A DNA stretch of 64,000 nucleotides from Bog-756 sp963725395 (GCA_963725395.1 CAVRYH010000002.1:124001-188000), one strand, 5' to 3'. Positions 1 through 9,198 are shown, counted from the stretch's first letter. A program made the numbers and translations. Notes: generated by a model from the letters alone, not told the origin.

Positions 1-501
1 ATTCCTACCTCACTCCACATGTTCCGACCGGGCGAGGAACGGGGCTACCAGATACTTCTCACCACTTCGGCCACCGTTCCAGAGGATCTTGGCGTGCTAT
101 GGCCGTGCGCGCCCCCTCCTCGCGCTGCCGCATCGATCGTTGATAATCCGATGGTTACGGTAACTCCGGATACTGGACTGCATGACGGACAGGTGGTCCG
201 GGTTGCCGTCACTGGGTTCGGCGCCGGCAGCAAGGCATTCATCTCAGAGTGCGACCACGCTGAGGACGCCAACTACCTCGGCTGTGGCTCACAGCTTGCA
301 GCTCAGCCCTTCGTGGTGACCAATGCCCAGAGGTCCGGTGCCATGGACTACTCCGTTCGCTCAAAGGCACCTTCGGAACCTCTGATATCGACAGTTCTGA
401 ATCCATGCCTGCAGCTCTGCGTGATCGTGGCCGAGAGTGGAGATGGGGCTTGGGCCGTCGCCCGGATCGCCTTCGGCTCTGCCCGACTCATCATCCCGTA
501 G
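1..501 (+). CDS. neocarzinostatin-like domain protein, possibly 5'-truncated
   Basis: The reading frame is open to the left edge of the window, so the ATG at 19 may be internal. From about residue 45 of the ATG-initiated form the protein reads VTVTPDTGLHDGQVVRVAVT, which resembles the opening strand of the neocarzinostatin/actinoxanthin apoprotein fold. A C-terminal CLQLCVIVAESGDG segment resembles the family's second disulfide region. Four cysteines pair plausibly. In the known family these small beta-sandwich proteins carry enediyne chromophores, but no enediyne biosynthesis genes are visible here, so a generic secreted Ig-like binding protein is equally likely. No signal peptide can be judged because the N-terminus may be missing. 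Confidence 0.5.
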   Translation: MPTSLHMFRPGEERGYQILLTTSATVPEDLGVLWPCAPPPRAAASIVDNPMVTVTPDTGLHDGQVVRVAVTGFGAGSKAFISECDHAEDANYLGCGSQLAAQPFVVTNAQRSGAMDYSVRSKAPSEPLISTVLNPCLQLCVIVAESGDGAWAVARIAFGSARLIIP

Positions 502-577
502 TTCCAGTCCGTGATCGGGGTCCTCGGATCATGCCATCCTTTGCCACCTTCCCGGTGATCAGGGACAACCGAGGGTC

Positions 578-1039
578 CTACTCGGCGACGTAGTCAGCGA
601 GCTTCTCCAATGAGGACTTCAACCCTGCTGCATGGTCCCGTGCCGAGACTGCGTCTGGGACGTTTTCGGCTGTGATCTTGACGAGAGTGCCCCCATCTGT
701 TTCGGCGACCTCCCACATCATGGTCATCGGTCCGCTGTAGTCGGGATCGTCGGACACAAAATCCACCGAATACACGACCCTCTTGTTGGGAACGAGGTCA
801 ATGAAGCGTGCCTCGACCACATCAGTATCTGACGTCGTCTTGCCCTGGGACGGATAGGAATCGGGATACCTCAACTCCATGCGATAAGAACCCCCTGGAC
901 GGGGCTCGAATCGTTCGATTGTCCCGGTCATGTCCCCCGGCGGAACCCAAGCAGACAGAGCTTCTGGATCGACCAGAGCTGCGTAGACCTCGGAGATTGG
1001 GGCCGCGATCATCCGGCAGTAAGTGTCTGTCCGAGGCAC
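578..1039 (-). CDS. SRPBCC/AHSA1-family protein
   Basis: This is a 153-residue protein with the layout of the Aha1-like (AHSA1) START/SRPBCC fold. It opens with a strand and helix (ISEVYAALVDPEALSAWVPP), has the central GGSYRMELRYPD and the closing WEVAETDGGTLVKIT strand, and ends with a long C-terminal helix (HAAGLKSSLEKLADYV). These domains form a hydrophobic ligand cavity, and the ligand cannot be predicted. The start is GTG. The gene stands alone with its 3' end facing the neighbouring gene. No regulatory site was recognised. Confidence 0.75.
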   Translation of the reverse strand: MPRTDTYCRMIAAPISEVYAALVDPEALSAWVPPGDMTGTIERFEPRPGGSYRMELRYPDSYPSQGKTTSDTDVVEARFIDLVPNKRVVYSVDFVSDDPDYSGPMTMMWEVAETDGGTLVKITAENVPDAVSARDHAAGLKSSLEKLADYVAE

Positions 1040-1244
1040 AGGCCCGATGATACGGGCAGTATCCAGAACGCTTCGACGAGGCTGCCACGTCCCGGTGCGA
1101 GTTCAGGGTCACCCCCGAGGCCATCGACCCGACGCGGGTTGTGGAACATTGCCCCTCGCATGCTGGGCTCGCAGTGCGGTCCGTTTCTTAGGAACAGCCT
1201 TCCTATGGCCTGGTGGTCTCTTGCATCGGGCTTAGTATGCGCGG

Positions 1245-2144
1245 GTGGCCGGAATACTGGAGTTCGACGGCCTGAGCCGCCGATTCGGTCCGGTCACGGC
1301 TCTCGACGATTTGAGTTTCTCGGTTCCTTCGGGCGAGGTCGTGGGTTTCCTAGGTCCAAACGGTGCCGGCAAAACCACCACCATGCGAGCCGTCTTCGGG
1401 TTGACCGACCTCGACTCGGGCTCGGTTCGGTGGAACGGGGACCCGATCGGATCAGCCCAGCGCCGTCGCTTCGGTTACATGCCTGAAGAGCGCGGCCTCT
1501 ACCCGAACATGCTCGTTGCCGACCAGCTTGAGTATCTCGGACGGCTGCACGGCATGGACTCCCAGAGCGCAGCGATTGCCACCCACCGGTGGCTCGAGCG
1601 CTTGGACGTAGCCGACCGCTCTGACAGCAAGGTTGAGACTCTCTCCCACGGGAATCAGCAGCGCGTGCAGCTGGCGGCGGCACTGGTGCACGACCCCGAC
1701 TTGCTGGTGCTCGACGAGCCGCTGTCTGGACTGGATCCCACCGGCATCGACGCCATTGGCCAAGTGCTCGTTGAGCAGGCGCACTCTGGCCGGTGCGTGC
1801 TGTTTTCGAGCCACCAACTCGACCTCGTCGAGGATCTGTGCGAGTCGGTGGCCATCATCGATCGTGGTCGGCTGGTGGCCAAGGGGACCGTCGACGAGCT
1901 GGCGACGAGCGGTGGAAGGCCCCTCGCAGTGCGCGTGGAGGGAGACCGACAAGGGCTCTGGGCACAGCGACTGCCAGGCGTGACCGTGTCAGAGATTGAC
2001 GGGGGTGAGGTAAGGCTCGTCCTCGATGACTCCACGGACAGCGACGTTGTGCTGGATGCGGCGCGGGCCGCTGGGCGGGTCTCGTCGTTCACCTTCGAGC
2101 GCCGTCGCCTGTCTGAGGTCTTCCGTGAGGCCGTGGGACAGTGA
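1245..2144 (+). CDS. ABC transporter ATP-binding protein, NatA-like
   Basis: This is the 299-residue ATPase subunit of an ABC-2 type exporter. Walker A (GPNGAGKTT) lies near residue 38, the signature is LSHGNQQRVQ, and Walker B is LLVLDEP followed by the D-loop GLDP and a switch histidine in SSHQ. A C-terminal regulatory domain of about 80 residues follows, as in NatA and similar proteins. The start is GTG at 1245. The stop overlaps the start of the downstream permease by 4 bp (GTGA at 2141-2144), so the two were one operon. Because the permease is frameshifted, the transporter may be inactive unless those shifts are assembly errors. Confidence 0.85.
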   Translation: MAGILEFDGLSRRFGPVTALDDLSFSVPSGEVVGFLGPNGAGKTTTMRAVFGLTDLDSGSVRWNGDPIGSAQRRRFGYMPEERGLYPNMLVADQLEYLGRLHGMDSQSAAIATHRWLERLDVADRSDSKVETLSHGNQQRVQLAAALVHDPDLLVLDEPLSGLDPTGIDAIGQVLVEQAHSGRCVLFSSHQLDLVEDLCESVAIIDRGRLVAKGTVDELATSGGRPLAVRVEGDRQGLWAQRLPGVTVSEIDGGEVRLVLDDSTDSDVVLDAARAAGRVSSFTFERRRLSEVFREAVGQ

Positions 2145-3457
2145 AGGTCCTCCCTCTCGTAGTCGCTGCCGCTGCGGTGGTCCTGCTCGTTCGCCTCGGC
2201 CTGCGCAACAGGCGCAAAAATCGGCTGCCGGCGGTCAGGGAAGATGCACCTGGACAGCGCGACTGGAAGCTCCTCGGGGATACCGGGATCGTGGCCGGAC
2301 GCGAAATCCGCGAGCGGGTCCGGGGCCGCGTGGTTCCGAGCGGTCACCCTGATCCTCTTCGCGGTCGTCGCAGCCGCCGTCATCATCCCGACCATCCACA
2401 CGGGGGCGACCACCCGCCAAAAGGTGGGAGTCGTGGCGGGTTCGCCGGTTCTCGACGGGGAACTGCAGAAGCTCGCTTCGACCGTCGGGCTGGGCGTGGA
2501 GGTTGTGCCCGAGCCCGATCCGGGTACGGCGCGCGCCGCACTGACCGCCGGCCAGCTCGACATGGTGGTGGAGAGGGGGACGATCCTCGTCGAGAACCCC
2601 GTTGCGGAGAGCGACACCTCCGCCGGCGCCCGGTACCTGCGGGCCGTGGCGACCACCCTCGGAGCTCAGAATGCCTTCGCCCGGGCCGGTCTGACCCCCG
2701 AGCAGGTGGGCACCGTGGCAGAGGCTAGACCGTGGCCGATCGACAGCGTCCATCCGGGTAAGGGATCCACGACCACCGCAGAGGCGACGGCGCTGCTCGG
2801 CAGTAATTCTCCATCTTCATCGTCCTCAACCAGTACCTGTCTTGGATCTTGATGGGCGTCATGGAGGAGAAGGCCAGCCGCGTCATCGAGGTCCTCCTCG
2901 CCACGGTCCGCCCCGGCCAGCTGCTGGCTGGCAAGGTGATCGGCATCGGTGCGGCTGCCCTATTGCAAGCGGTGTCGCTGGTCGTCTTCGCCTTGGTACT
3001 GGGCAAAGTGGTCGGGGCGAACCTCGTGCACGGAACGGCGCCTGTTGTGGTGGGGGCCGTTCTCGTCTGGCTGGTCCTCGGCTACGCCTTCTACAGCTGG
3101 GTGTACGCGGCGGCTGGCTCGATGGCCGAACGCCAGGACCAAGTGCAGAGCCTGGTGTTGCCACTGAGCGTGCCGCTCATCTTGGGCTACATCGTGTCAC
3201 TCATCGGAGTCAGCTCGGGTAGCGCCTCCCTGCTTGTCAAAGTTTTCGCCTACCTGCCGCCCACGGCTCCATTTGCCATGCCGACCTTGGTCGGATTCGG
3301 GGACGTAAGGTGGTGGCAGTTCCTGCTCTCCGTAGCGGTGAGCGTCGTGTGCACGGTGCTGGTGGCGCGAGTGGGGGCCCGCGTCGATCGGACCGCCGTG
3401 CTCAGAACTGGCGGCAGGGTCCGGCTGCGCGAGCTGATGCCGAATTCGAGTAGGTGA
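2141..3457 (+). pseudogene. ABC-2 type permease, NatB-like, two frameshifts
   Basis: The N-terminus (one membrane segment, then DTGIVAGREIRERVRGR) reads in one frame. The next part (WFRAVTLILFAVVAAAVIIP, then a periplasmic domain) reads in a second frame. From about 2807 (FSIFIVLNQYLSWILMGVME) the protein returns to the first frame and continues through several membrane segments. The first shift is a one-base excess near 2330. The second lies near 2800-2806 and restores the frame. Taken together the pieces make one NatB/YhaP-like permease that would pair with the upstream ATPase. Two compensating shifts in an otherwise intact, GC-biased gene suggest sequencing error or recent decay. Confidence 0.8.
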
Positions 3458-3680
3458 GTCCTTCCTTGACTGCTGCGGACTTTCCACTGCGTGTCCCAAA
3501 AATGCGCGAGCTAAGGATGTGAAGTTTCGTCCCATTCGCGCCATTCATGGGCGGTTAGCGGCGGGTAAGCACACCCCGCTCAATAACCGCCGCCAAGCCC
3601 GTGTTGTGGGGCACGGACGTTGGATTCCACGGTTAAGTTGAACTATGGCCGCCGGCGGGCCGATCCCCTGCCGTAAGGGC

Positions 3681-4145
3681 TCAGTACTCGCCCTTGATCA
3701 CGAAGTACGAGCCCCGGATCGTCCCGGCCAGCTTCGATTTCTGGCGTGCAAACTTGAAGGACTCCAACTCGGTGGGGATGTCCATACCTTCGGATAGCTT
3801 GAACCCGACCGCCCGCTTTGGACTCGGTCCATCGAGGGTGTAGAGCACGTTGATCGACAGCCCGGACTCGTAGAACACGTATGTCCAACGGATGTTCTCG
3901 ACCTGGAACGTCGTGGCCTCGAGCGGGGGCGACTCGATGACGATGCTCTTCTCTTCCTTGAGGATGCGGTGCGCCAAGGCGATCTCCTTCGTGGCCTTGG
4001 CAGCAGGTACGACCGTAAAGACGTGGTCGTACTTGTTCTTGAAGTAGCGAGCCTCATTCGCTCGCAGGCCGGCGAGCGCTTCCACCACGGGCGACGACTC
4101 CAGGCCGACGGTGGACACGTTGATGAAATCTACGGAGTAGCTCAC
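3681..4145 (-). CDS. hypothetical protein
   Basis: I do not recognise this protein of about 154 residues. It has alternating beta strands (SYSVDFINVST, VENIRWTYVFYESGLSINVLYT) and ends in GSYFVIKGEY, with no signal peptide or membrane segment. A GTG at 4145 preceded by AAGGATG is the likeliest start. A GTG at 4181 would extend it 12 residues into the upstream DUF1059-like gene. The two genes are adjacent on the same strand and are probably cotranscribed. Confidence 0.55.
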   Translation of the reverse strand: MSYSVDFINVSTVGLESSPVVEALAGLRANEARYFKNKYDHVFTVVPAAKATKEIALAHRILKEEKSIVIESPPLEATTFQVENIRWTYVFYESGLSINVLYTLDGPSPKRAVGFKLSEGMDIPTELESFKFARQKSKLAGTIRGSYFVIKGEY

Positions 4146-4152
4146 GGGCGGT

Positions 4153-4398
4153 TCATCCTTCGGGAAGTGCGGCAAAATCACGCTTGGCCTGCCGGTACCA
4201 ACCCATACCTTTTATCGGGTTCTTCCACCGGCCCTTCATGTCTTTCAAGGCAGCTTGGTGCTCAGTGTCGCCGTTGCCGACCATCTCCTTGAGATGTCGA
4301 TCTTGTGCCTTGATCACCTCATCTGCAGTCGTGCCCTGGTGTGGACTGTTGCACGGTCCACCCAGTTGCTCACAGGTCATGGTCTTCATGATCGTCAC
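4153..4398 (-). CDS. DUF1059-like small protein
   Basis: This is a protein of about 80 residues beginning MTIMKTMTCEQLGGPCNSPH. It matches the short family that opens MKTMTCxQLGGxCD and ends with a lysine-rich helix and FxALPE (here KRDFAALPEG). Function is unknown in the family. Two cysteines near the N-terminus are conserved and may bind a metal. A second in-frame ATG three codons later (MKTMTC) is an equally good start. It leads a two-gene unit with the hypothetical gene just downstream. Confidence 0.65.
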   Translation of the reverse strand: MTIMKTMTCEQLGGPCNSPHQGTTADEVIKAQDRHLKEMVGNGDTEHQAALKDMKGRWKNPIKGMGWYRQAKRDFAALPEG

Positions 4399-4446
4399 AT
4401 CCCCTCATGTGGTCTCCCATCGGCTTGCCGGCTCGGTTGGCTCTCA

Positions 4447-5301
4447 TTATCCACTCTGTTTCCGTCGAACACGGACGATGTTCATGGTCGCTAGAACGTC
4501 TGGGTCAGCGATCAGCTCGACCTCGTGCACGAGGCCCACTTCGTCGAGATGGAATACAAATGCAACCTTGGTCGATCCGGCTTGGATCCAAGCCGCCCCC
4601 AGCTCGCCATCGATGACGACCGGCATCGCTCCTTGGGAGCCGTTGAAGCGAGCAGCCACGGCCTGTGCCCCTTCATACGTGGGTTCTGTTCCCATGGACT
4701 GGCCAACCAGGTCGGCATGCATCACTGCATCGGGTGCGAGCAGCGACAACAAGGTGGCAAGATCCCCGCCACGAGCGGCGCTGAGGAACGCGTCGACGAC
4801 CCGACGGTTCTCGTCGCGTGTTGTCTGCGACACAGCCGGCCCGGGCTGGCCCTGAACCTTGCGCCGCGCCCGGCTGGCCAACTGGCGGACAGCGGTGCCC
4901 GAGCGCCCCATGACGGCGCTCACCTCGTCGAACGGATAGCCGAATACATCGTGCAGGACGAACGCAGCCCGCTCGGCTGGCGCTAAGGAATCGAGGACGA
5001 CCTGCATCGCGTCACCCGTCATCTCGGCGAGCAATGCGTCAGCCTCAGGATCAACCGGGGCACGATCGTCGGGCACCACGGCTTCGACCTCTGACCTGGT
5101 TCGCCGCTTGCGTAGCTGGTCAAGACAGAGCCGAGTAACGACGGTTGTGAGCCAGGCGGGGAGGTCATCGACGGGATCTGTGCGGGAGAGCCGGAGCCAT
5201 GCTTCCTGAAGGACGTCGTCCGCATCGGCCTCCGATCCGAGTATCCGGGCGGCGATAGCGATCAACCGGGGCCGCTCGGCGTCGAATTCTGTCTCTCCCA
5301 T
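4447..5301 (-). CDS. ECF41-type RNA polymerase sigma factor with SnoaL-like C-terminal domain
   Basis: Residues about 5-70 form sigma region 2 (ARILGSEADADDVLQEAWLR). Residues about 100-155 form region 4 (LAPAERAAFVLHDVFGYPF, then the RSGTAVRQLASRARRKV recognition helix). Residues about 165-284 form a SnoaL/NTF2-like fold typical of ECF41 (SigJ-like) factors. In that family the C-terminal domain modulates activity in place of a separate anti-sigma factor, and the gene usually sits beside a small oxidoreductase or carboxymuconolactone decarboxylase partner, none of which is visible here. ATG at 5301 is preferred over the GTG at 5310. Confidence 0.88.
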   Translation of the reverse strand: MGETEFDAERPRLIAIAARILGSEADADDVLQEAWLRLSRTDPVDDLPAWLTTVVTRLCLDQLRKRRTRSEVEAVVPDDRAPVDPEADALLAEMTGDAMQVVLDSLAPAERAAFVLHDVFGYPFDEVSAVMGRSGTAVRQLASRARRKVQGQPGPAVSQTTRDENRRVVDAFLSAARGGDLATLLSLLAPDAVMHADLVGQSMGTEPTYEGAQAVAARFNGSQGAMPVVIDGELGAAWIQAGSTKVAFVFHLDEVGLVHEVELIADPDVLATMNIVRVRRKQSG

Positions 5302-5531
5302 CCTGGCCACACTCTATTGACGCACGAGGCGTCCAAAATGTGACCGGGCCCAATGGCGGGAAGAATCCCTAGTGGCGGGTCGCATGACTTGAGAAGAGGG
5401 GCACCCCAGACGAGCCGGTTGGTGGCATCGTAATAACCGCCCCGCTCCCAGTGTTGTGAGGCAGTCTGGATCTGGCAAGTGTTGGCACATCCCGGACGGC
5501 CCTGACACGGCCTTGCCACGGGCAAACGGTC

Positions 5532-5555
5532 TGCTGAACTGCTGAACTGCTGAAC
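5532..5555 (+). repeat. three tandem 8-bp repeats abutting a start codon
   Basis: The unit TGCTGAAC occurs three times without interruption at 5532-5539, 5540-5547 and 5548-5555. The third copy ends at the ATG of the following acetyltransferase gene. No Shine-Dalgarno sequence lies in the repeat. Changes in copy number would alter the distance between the promoter or ribosome-binding region and the start. Confidence 0.9.
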
Positions 5556-6053
5556 ATGAATGACGTTCAGTATCGCTCGGCAGGGCCCGAGGACTTCACC
5601 TTTCTGGCGACGATGCTTGGCGAGGCAGCAGTCTGGCGCCCTGACAAGCCAACGCCGACAGCTGACCAGGTGATCGCCGATCCGCGCTATTCGATGTATC
5701 TCGCTGGATGGCCGAGGCCGGGCGATTATGGGCTGATTGCAGAACGAGACCAGCCCTTGGGCGCGGCTTGGTATCGGACGTACACCGAGGCGAGCCATGG
5801 CCACGGCTTTGTCGCCGAAGGAATCCCCGAACTGTCGATCGCTGTCATCGCATCGCGTCGGCGCGAAGGGATTGGTCGTCGGCTCCTGGTCGACCTCATC
5901 GGCGCCAGTCATAGCCAGGGCTATGCAGCGGTGAGTCTCAGCGTGAGAGAGGCGAATCCAGCGCGCCGCCTCTATGAGTCAGTGGGCTTCGTCCCTGTCG
6001 AGAAGCACGGATCGTCCTGGACAATGGTCCGATACGCCGTTCGATCGGAGTGA
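5556..6053 (+). CDS. GNAT-family N-acetyltransferase
   Basis: This 165-residue protein has the GNAT core. The acetyl-CoA-binding segment is SIAVIASRRREGIGRRLLVD (Q/RxxGxG/A motif as RREGIG), followed by the conserved AVSLSVREANPARRLYESVGF motif B. The substrate cannot be predicted. The ATG directly follows three copies of an 8-bp repeat, which leaves no obvious ribosome-binding site and suggests a leaderless message or an altered 5' region. Confidence 0.85.
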   Translation: MNDVQYRSAGPEDFTFLATMLGEAAVWRPDKPTPTADQVIADPRYSMYLAGWPRPGDYGLIAERDQPLGAAWYRTYTEASHGHGFVAEGIPELSIAVIASRRREGIGRRLLVDLIGASHSQGYAAVSLSVREANPARRLYESVGFVPVEKHGSSWTMVRYAVRSE

Positions 6054-6224
6054 CTCAGTCCCGGCGTGTGAGGCACCTTCGGCCCTCGCCTGGTCTGACG
6101 GACGACCACCCACATGACTCAGAAGTTCCCTGTAAGCAATGTCGGTTGTCAGCACCGCCCGAATCTGTTGCCTACATCTCCGGGCGGTGGTTGATCGGCA
6201 CCCTGGGACGGGAGGTGTCGAATC

Positions 6225-7220
6225 GTGGGTACCCGTTGTCGGAACGCACTGGGGACGGTGCTGGCTGGGTCGTTACTGCTCGGCGGCGCGCTCACCGTTG
6301 CGGTGCTCGCCGGTGCGCCGCCTGCGTCAGCTGGCACCGTCATCCAGACAATCGGCGTGGGTAGCGAGCCCGGCGCCGTCTCATCGGACGGCACCCACGT
6401 CTGGGTGGCCAACTACACCGGCAACACGGTGACCGAGCTCGCCGCCTCGACCGGGGCGGTGGACCAGACCATCGGCGTGGGCAGCCTGCCCCGAGCCATC
6501 TCGTCAGACGGCACCCACGTCTGGGTGGCGAACACCAATGACAGCACGGTCACGGAGATCGCTGCCTCGACTGGATCTGTCCTCCAGACCATCGGAGTAG
6601 GCAGACAACCCATGGGTATCTCGTGAGACGGCACCCACGTCTGGGTGGCGAACCAGGGCGGCAACACGGTAACTGAGCTGGACGCCTCGACCGGATCGGT
6701 CGTCGGGACCATCGGTGTGGGCAACCTTCCCTTCGGTGTCTCCTCCGACGGCACCCACGTCTGGGTGACGAACGGCAACGACAACACGGTGACCGAGCTG
6801 GACGCCTCGACCGGAGCGGTCGTCCAGACCATCGGTGTGGCCAGCTATCCCAACGGTGTCTCCTCCGACGGCACCCACGTCTGGGTGGCGAACGCTGTCG
6901 ACGACACCGTGACCGAGATCGCCGTCGCCAACGGTCCGCTGCAGATCACGACCACGTCGCTCCCCGATGCCACGGTCGGCCAGCCCTACTCGTTCCAGCT
7001 CCAGGCCACCGGGGGGACCCCGCCCTACACCTGGAACAAGTACGGGCCGAGGGGTCGAGGGGTCCTGCCGATCTGGCTCCACCTGTCGAAGAGCGGCCTC
7101 ATCTCAGGGACGCCGAGGAGGTCGGGCACCTACACGTTCATCGTCAAGTGTCTGGAGTCGACCGCCCATCCGTTCAAGACCGTAGTGACGCAGGAACTCA
7201 CGTTGACCGTCAATCCGTAG
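6225..7220 (+). pseudogene. secreted 40-residue-repeat (YVTN/NHL-like) protein with premature stop
   Basis: GTG at 6225 follows GGGAGGTG. The signal peptide covers about residues 1-31 (LLLGGALTVAVLAGAPPASA). Five near-identical 40-residue (120-bp) units follow, each with SSDGTHVWVAN and NTVTEL motifs, at 6391, 6511, 6631, 6751 and 6871 (the GTHVW codons). This is the pattern of YVTN-type beta-propeller repeats. A C-terminal He_PIG-like Ig domain begins TTTSLPDATVGQPYSFQLQA. In the third unit the serine codon TCA has become TGA (6624-6626), which splits the frame with no other damage. It is probably an exported binding protein that is now interrupted, unless the stop is a base error. Confidence 0.82.
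6355..6914 (+). repeat. five tandem 120-bp coding repeats
   Basis: Units are spaced exactly 120 bp apart, and GCACCCACGTCTGGGTG recurs at 6391, 6511, 6631, 6751 and 6871. The nucleotide identity between units is high, which points to recent expansion or homogenisation. Confidence 0.9.
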
Positions 7221-7410
7221 ACGGTTATCCACCCGCCCCAATGTGCCGATCATGGGCGGTTAGCTGATCGCGAGCAGTTCCCACGTACCAAACCAGATAA
7301 CGCGACCCTCGCCCGGTGGCAGGGGGCAGCGCCCCGAATTTCCTTTTCCGAACGTGGGCTATGGATGATCGACAAACTGGCTTGGAGTCATACTTCGCTC
7401 CTCGGTGTCA

Positions 7411-9198
7411 CTAGTTCTTGATCACCACAGCGACGCCAGGGCTGTGAGATTCCCTCCCAGCGGCATCGTAGGCGACACATTCCAATGTGTACTTGCCATC
7501 GGGCACTGTTGTGGTGCGCCAAACAGCGGCCCACCCGAATGGATACAGCTTGCCCCTGCCGACGAGCGCATCCCGTAGTCCGTCTCCGGTGACTTCAAAC
7601 TCCACCTTGCTCACTCCGAAGGCGTCAGACGCGGTCGCACTAAGGATCTCAACTTGCTTCAAGTTGGCACCGTTTTTGGGAACTGTAATATTGACGATAG
7701 GAGGTCCAACCACGATCAGACCTTCAGCTTTGTACTCAGCGGCAGCATCCGTCGCGAACAGACTGAGATGGTGCACTTTGGCAATTTGCGCCATCTGCCT
7801 GATGAAGTCGGCTGACTCGAATTCACCCAAAGTGCCGACAACGAAGCCGTCGGGATACCTATTGATGTTCACGACGACGCGGGCACCCAGCACTCCGCCA
7901 GTAAAGTCGGACCTGGCACCGGCAAGTCCCGTTTGCACACCGACAGCAACTTGCAGCATGACGATGACGATGACAATGATGGCGAGTAGAGGAAACGCTC
8001 GCTGCATCGAGTGGCCAAGTGAGGAGGCCGTACGAGGGAACTCACTGGATTCGCTTTCTTCGGCCTTTCCGATGACAGCTTCCTCCTTTGTCCTCCATCG
8101 CAAGGTCCACTGTTCGAGAAGAGCCATGTAAATCCCGACCACGATGAGCAGATCAAACGTCCTGTAGCGCGATTGGCTGGCGGCCGGTAGTCCTCCTGTA
8201 ACGCGGCCATCAGTGACCATGGCAGCAAACAACAGGCCAAAGCAGATCAAAGCGGCAGCGATCGGTGTTCCGCTGAATTCGTCGTGGCCGCGGCAGTAGA
8301 TGATCAGTACCCAGATCGATGCCAACACGATGATCAGCCCCAAGACAGCCACCGCAATGCCGGTCGCATTTGTACTGGCCACGTTTGCGCCCACTGTGTC
8401 ACCGATTGCGACCAAGTAGAACTCTATGGTGGTAATGGGATGTTGGAGAATGTAGTCGGTGGAGCCTGCCGCGTTTGGGTCGTTGACGAAGTAGACCACA
8501 ACGGTCGCCACTGCGGCGGTGATCCAGAAGACCGTGAATACCTTGCGACGACGTCGATAGTACAGAAGTAGTAGCCCCACAGGCCAAATAATCAAGCCCT
8601 GCAATGACGAGAAGCTTGCCACCACCGCCGAGGCGATCGCTAGGGCTAGTACCCACCATGTAAGGGTGCGCCGGTCCAACAGGAGGAGGGCTACGACCAC
8701 ACTGAAGAGAACCAGATACCAGGCCATCTGGAATCCGCCGAGCGTGTTTTGATACTGAACGAACGAGAGCATGAGGAAAGCTACGGGGCAGTAGTACACC
8801 CAAGGAATCGGACCGGCTCGACGCCTGTGGGCGAAGATCAGCAGTCCAATCGAGACAATGAGCAGCATGCTACTGACATACTCCTCGAAGACGATATTGA
8901 AATTCGTCGTTCGGCTTAGCAGAAGTACAATCAGGTTTGGGAAGAAGATTCTGTTCTCGTTGTGCAGTGCCCACAACGCACTAAGACTGAGTTTTCCCGA
9001 GTAAGAGTCGCCGATGATCTTTACGTCGCTCCACTGATCTCCATGAATCAAGTTCACGCTATAGCGGTGAATGAGCCAAAGGTATGCGATGATCGGCACC
9101 AAGAACACAAACGCGGCAAGAACAGCCGCCCATCGATGCGCCGCCGGCCGTATCTGAGTTGGGCTGCCCCGAGCCGAGGACTCCAGGTCTCCGACCAC
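7411..9198 (-). CDS. multi-pass membrane protein with C-terminal Ig-like domain
   Basis: This 595-residue protein has about ten to twelve hydrophobic segments up to roughly residue 430 (for example WAAVLAAFVFLVPIIAYLWL and LLAIIVIVIVMLQVAVGV). A soluble tail follows, and its last 100 residues look like a bacterial Ig-like domain (VNITVPKNGANLKQVEI ... VPDGKYTLECVAYDAAGRES). The layout resembles polysaccharide-related GT-C-like or oligosaccharide-handling membrane proteins, but no catalytic motif was recognised, so no function is assigned. Base composition is visibly less GC-rich than in the core genes, with A/T-ending codons frequent, consistent with transfer. Confidence 0.65.
   Translation of the reverse strand: MVGDLESSARGSPTQIRPAAHRWAAVLAAFVFLVPIIAYLWLIHRYSVNLIHGDQWSDVKIIGDSYSGKLSLSALWALHNENRIFFPNLIVLLLSRTTNFNIVFEEYVSSMLLIVSIGLLIFAHRRRAGPIPWVYYCPVAFLMLSFVQYQNTLGGFQMAWYLVLFSVVVALLLLDRRTLTWWVLALAIASAVVASFSSLQGLIIWPVGLLLLYYRRRRKVFTVFWITAAVATVVVYFVNDPNAAGSTDYILQHPITTIEFYLVAIGDTVGANVASTNATGIAVAVLGLIIVLASIWVLIIYCRGHDEFSGTPIAAALICFGLLFAAMVTDGRVTGGLPAASQSRYRTFDLLIVVGIYMALLEQWTLRWRTKEEAVIGKAEESESSEFPRTASSLGHSMQRAFPLLAIIVIVIVMLQVAVGVQTGLAGARSDFTGGVLGARVVVNINRYPDGFVVGTLGEFESADFIRQMAQIAKVHHLSLFATDAAAEYKAEGLIVVGPPIVNITVPKNGANLKQVEILSATASDAFGVSKVEFEVTGDGLRDALVGRGKLYPFGWAAVWRTTTVPDGKYTLECVAYDAAGRESHSPGVAVVIKN

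Noticed and set aside
6624..6626. in-frame TGA as a selenocysteine or recoded codon
   Set aside because: It falls at a repeated serine position where another unit has TCA, so a point change or base error is simpler, and no recoding hairpin was seen.
6355..6914. 120-bp repeats as a CRISPR array or satellite
   Set aside because: The repeats are coding, contiguous and in frame, with no spacers; no CRISPR array was seen anywhere in the window.
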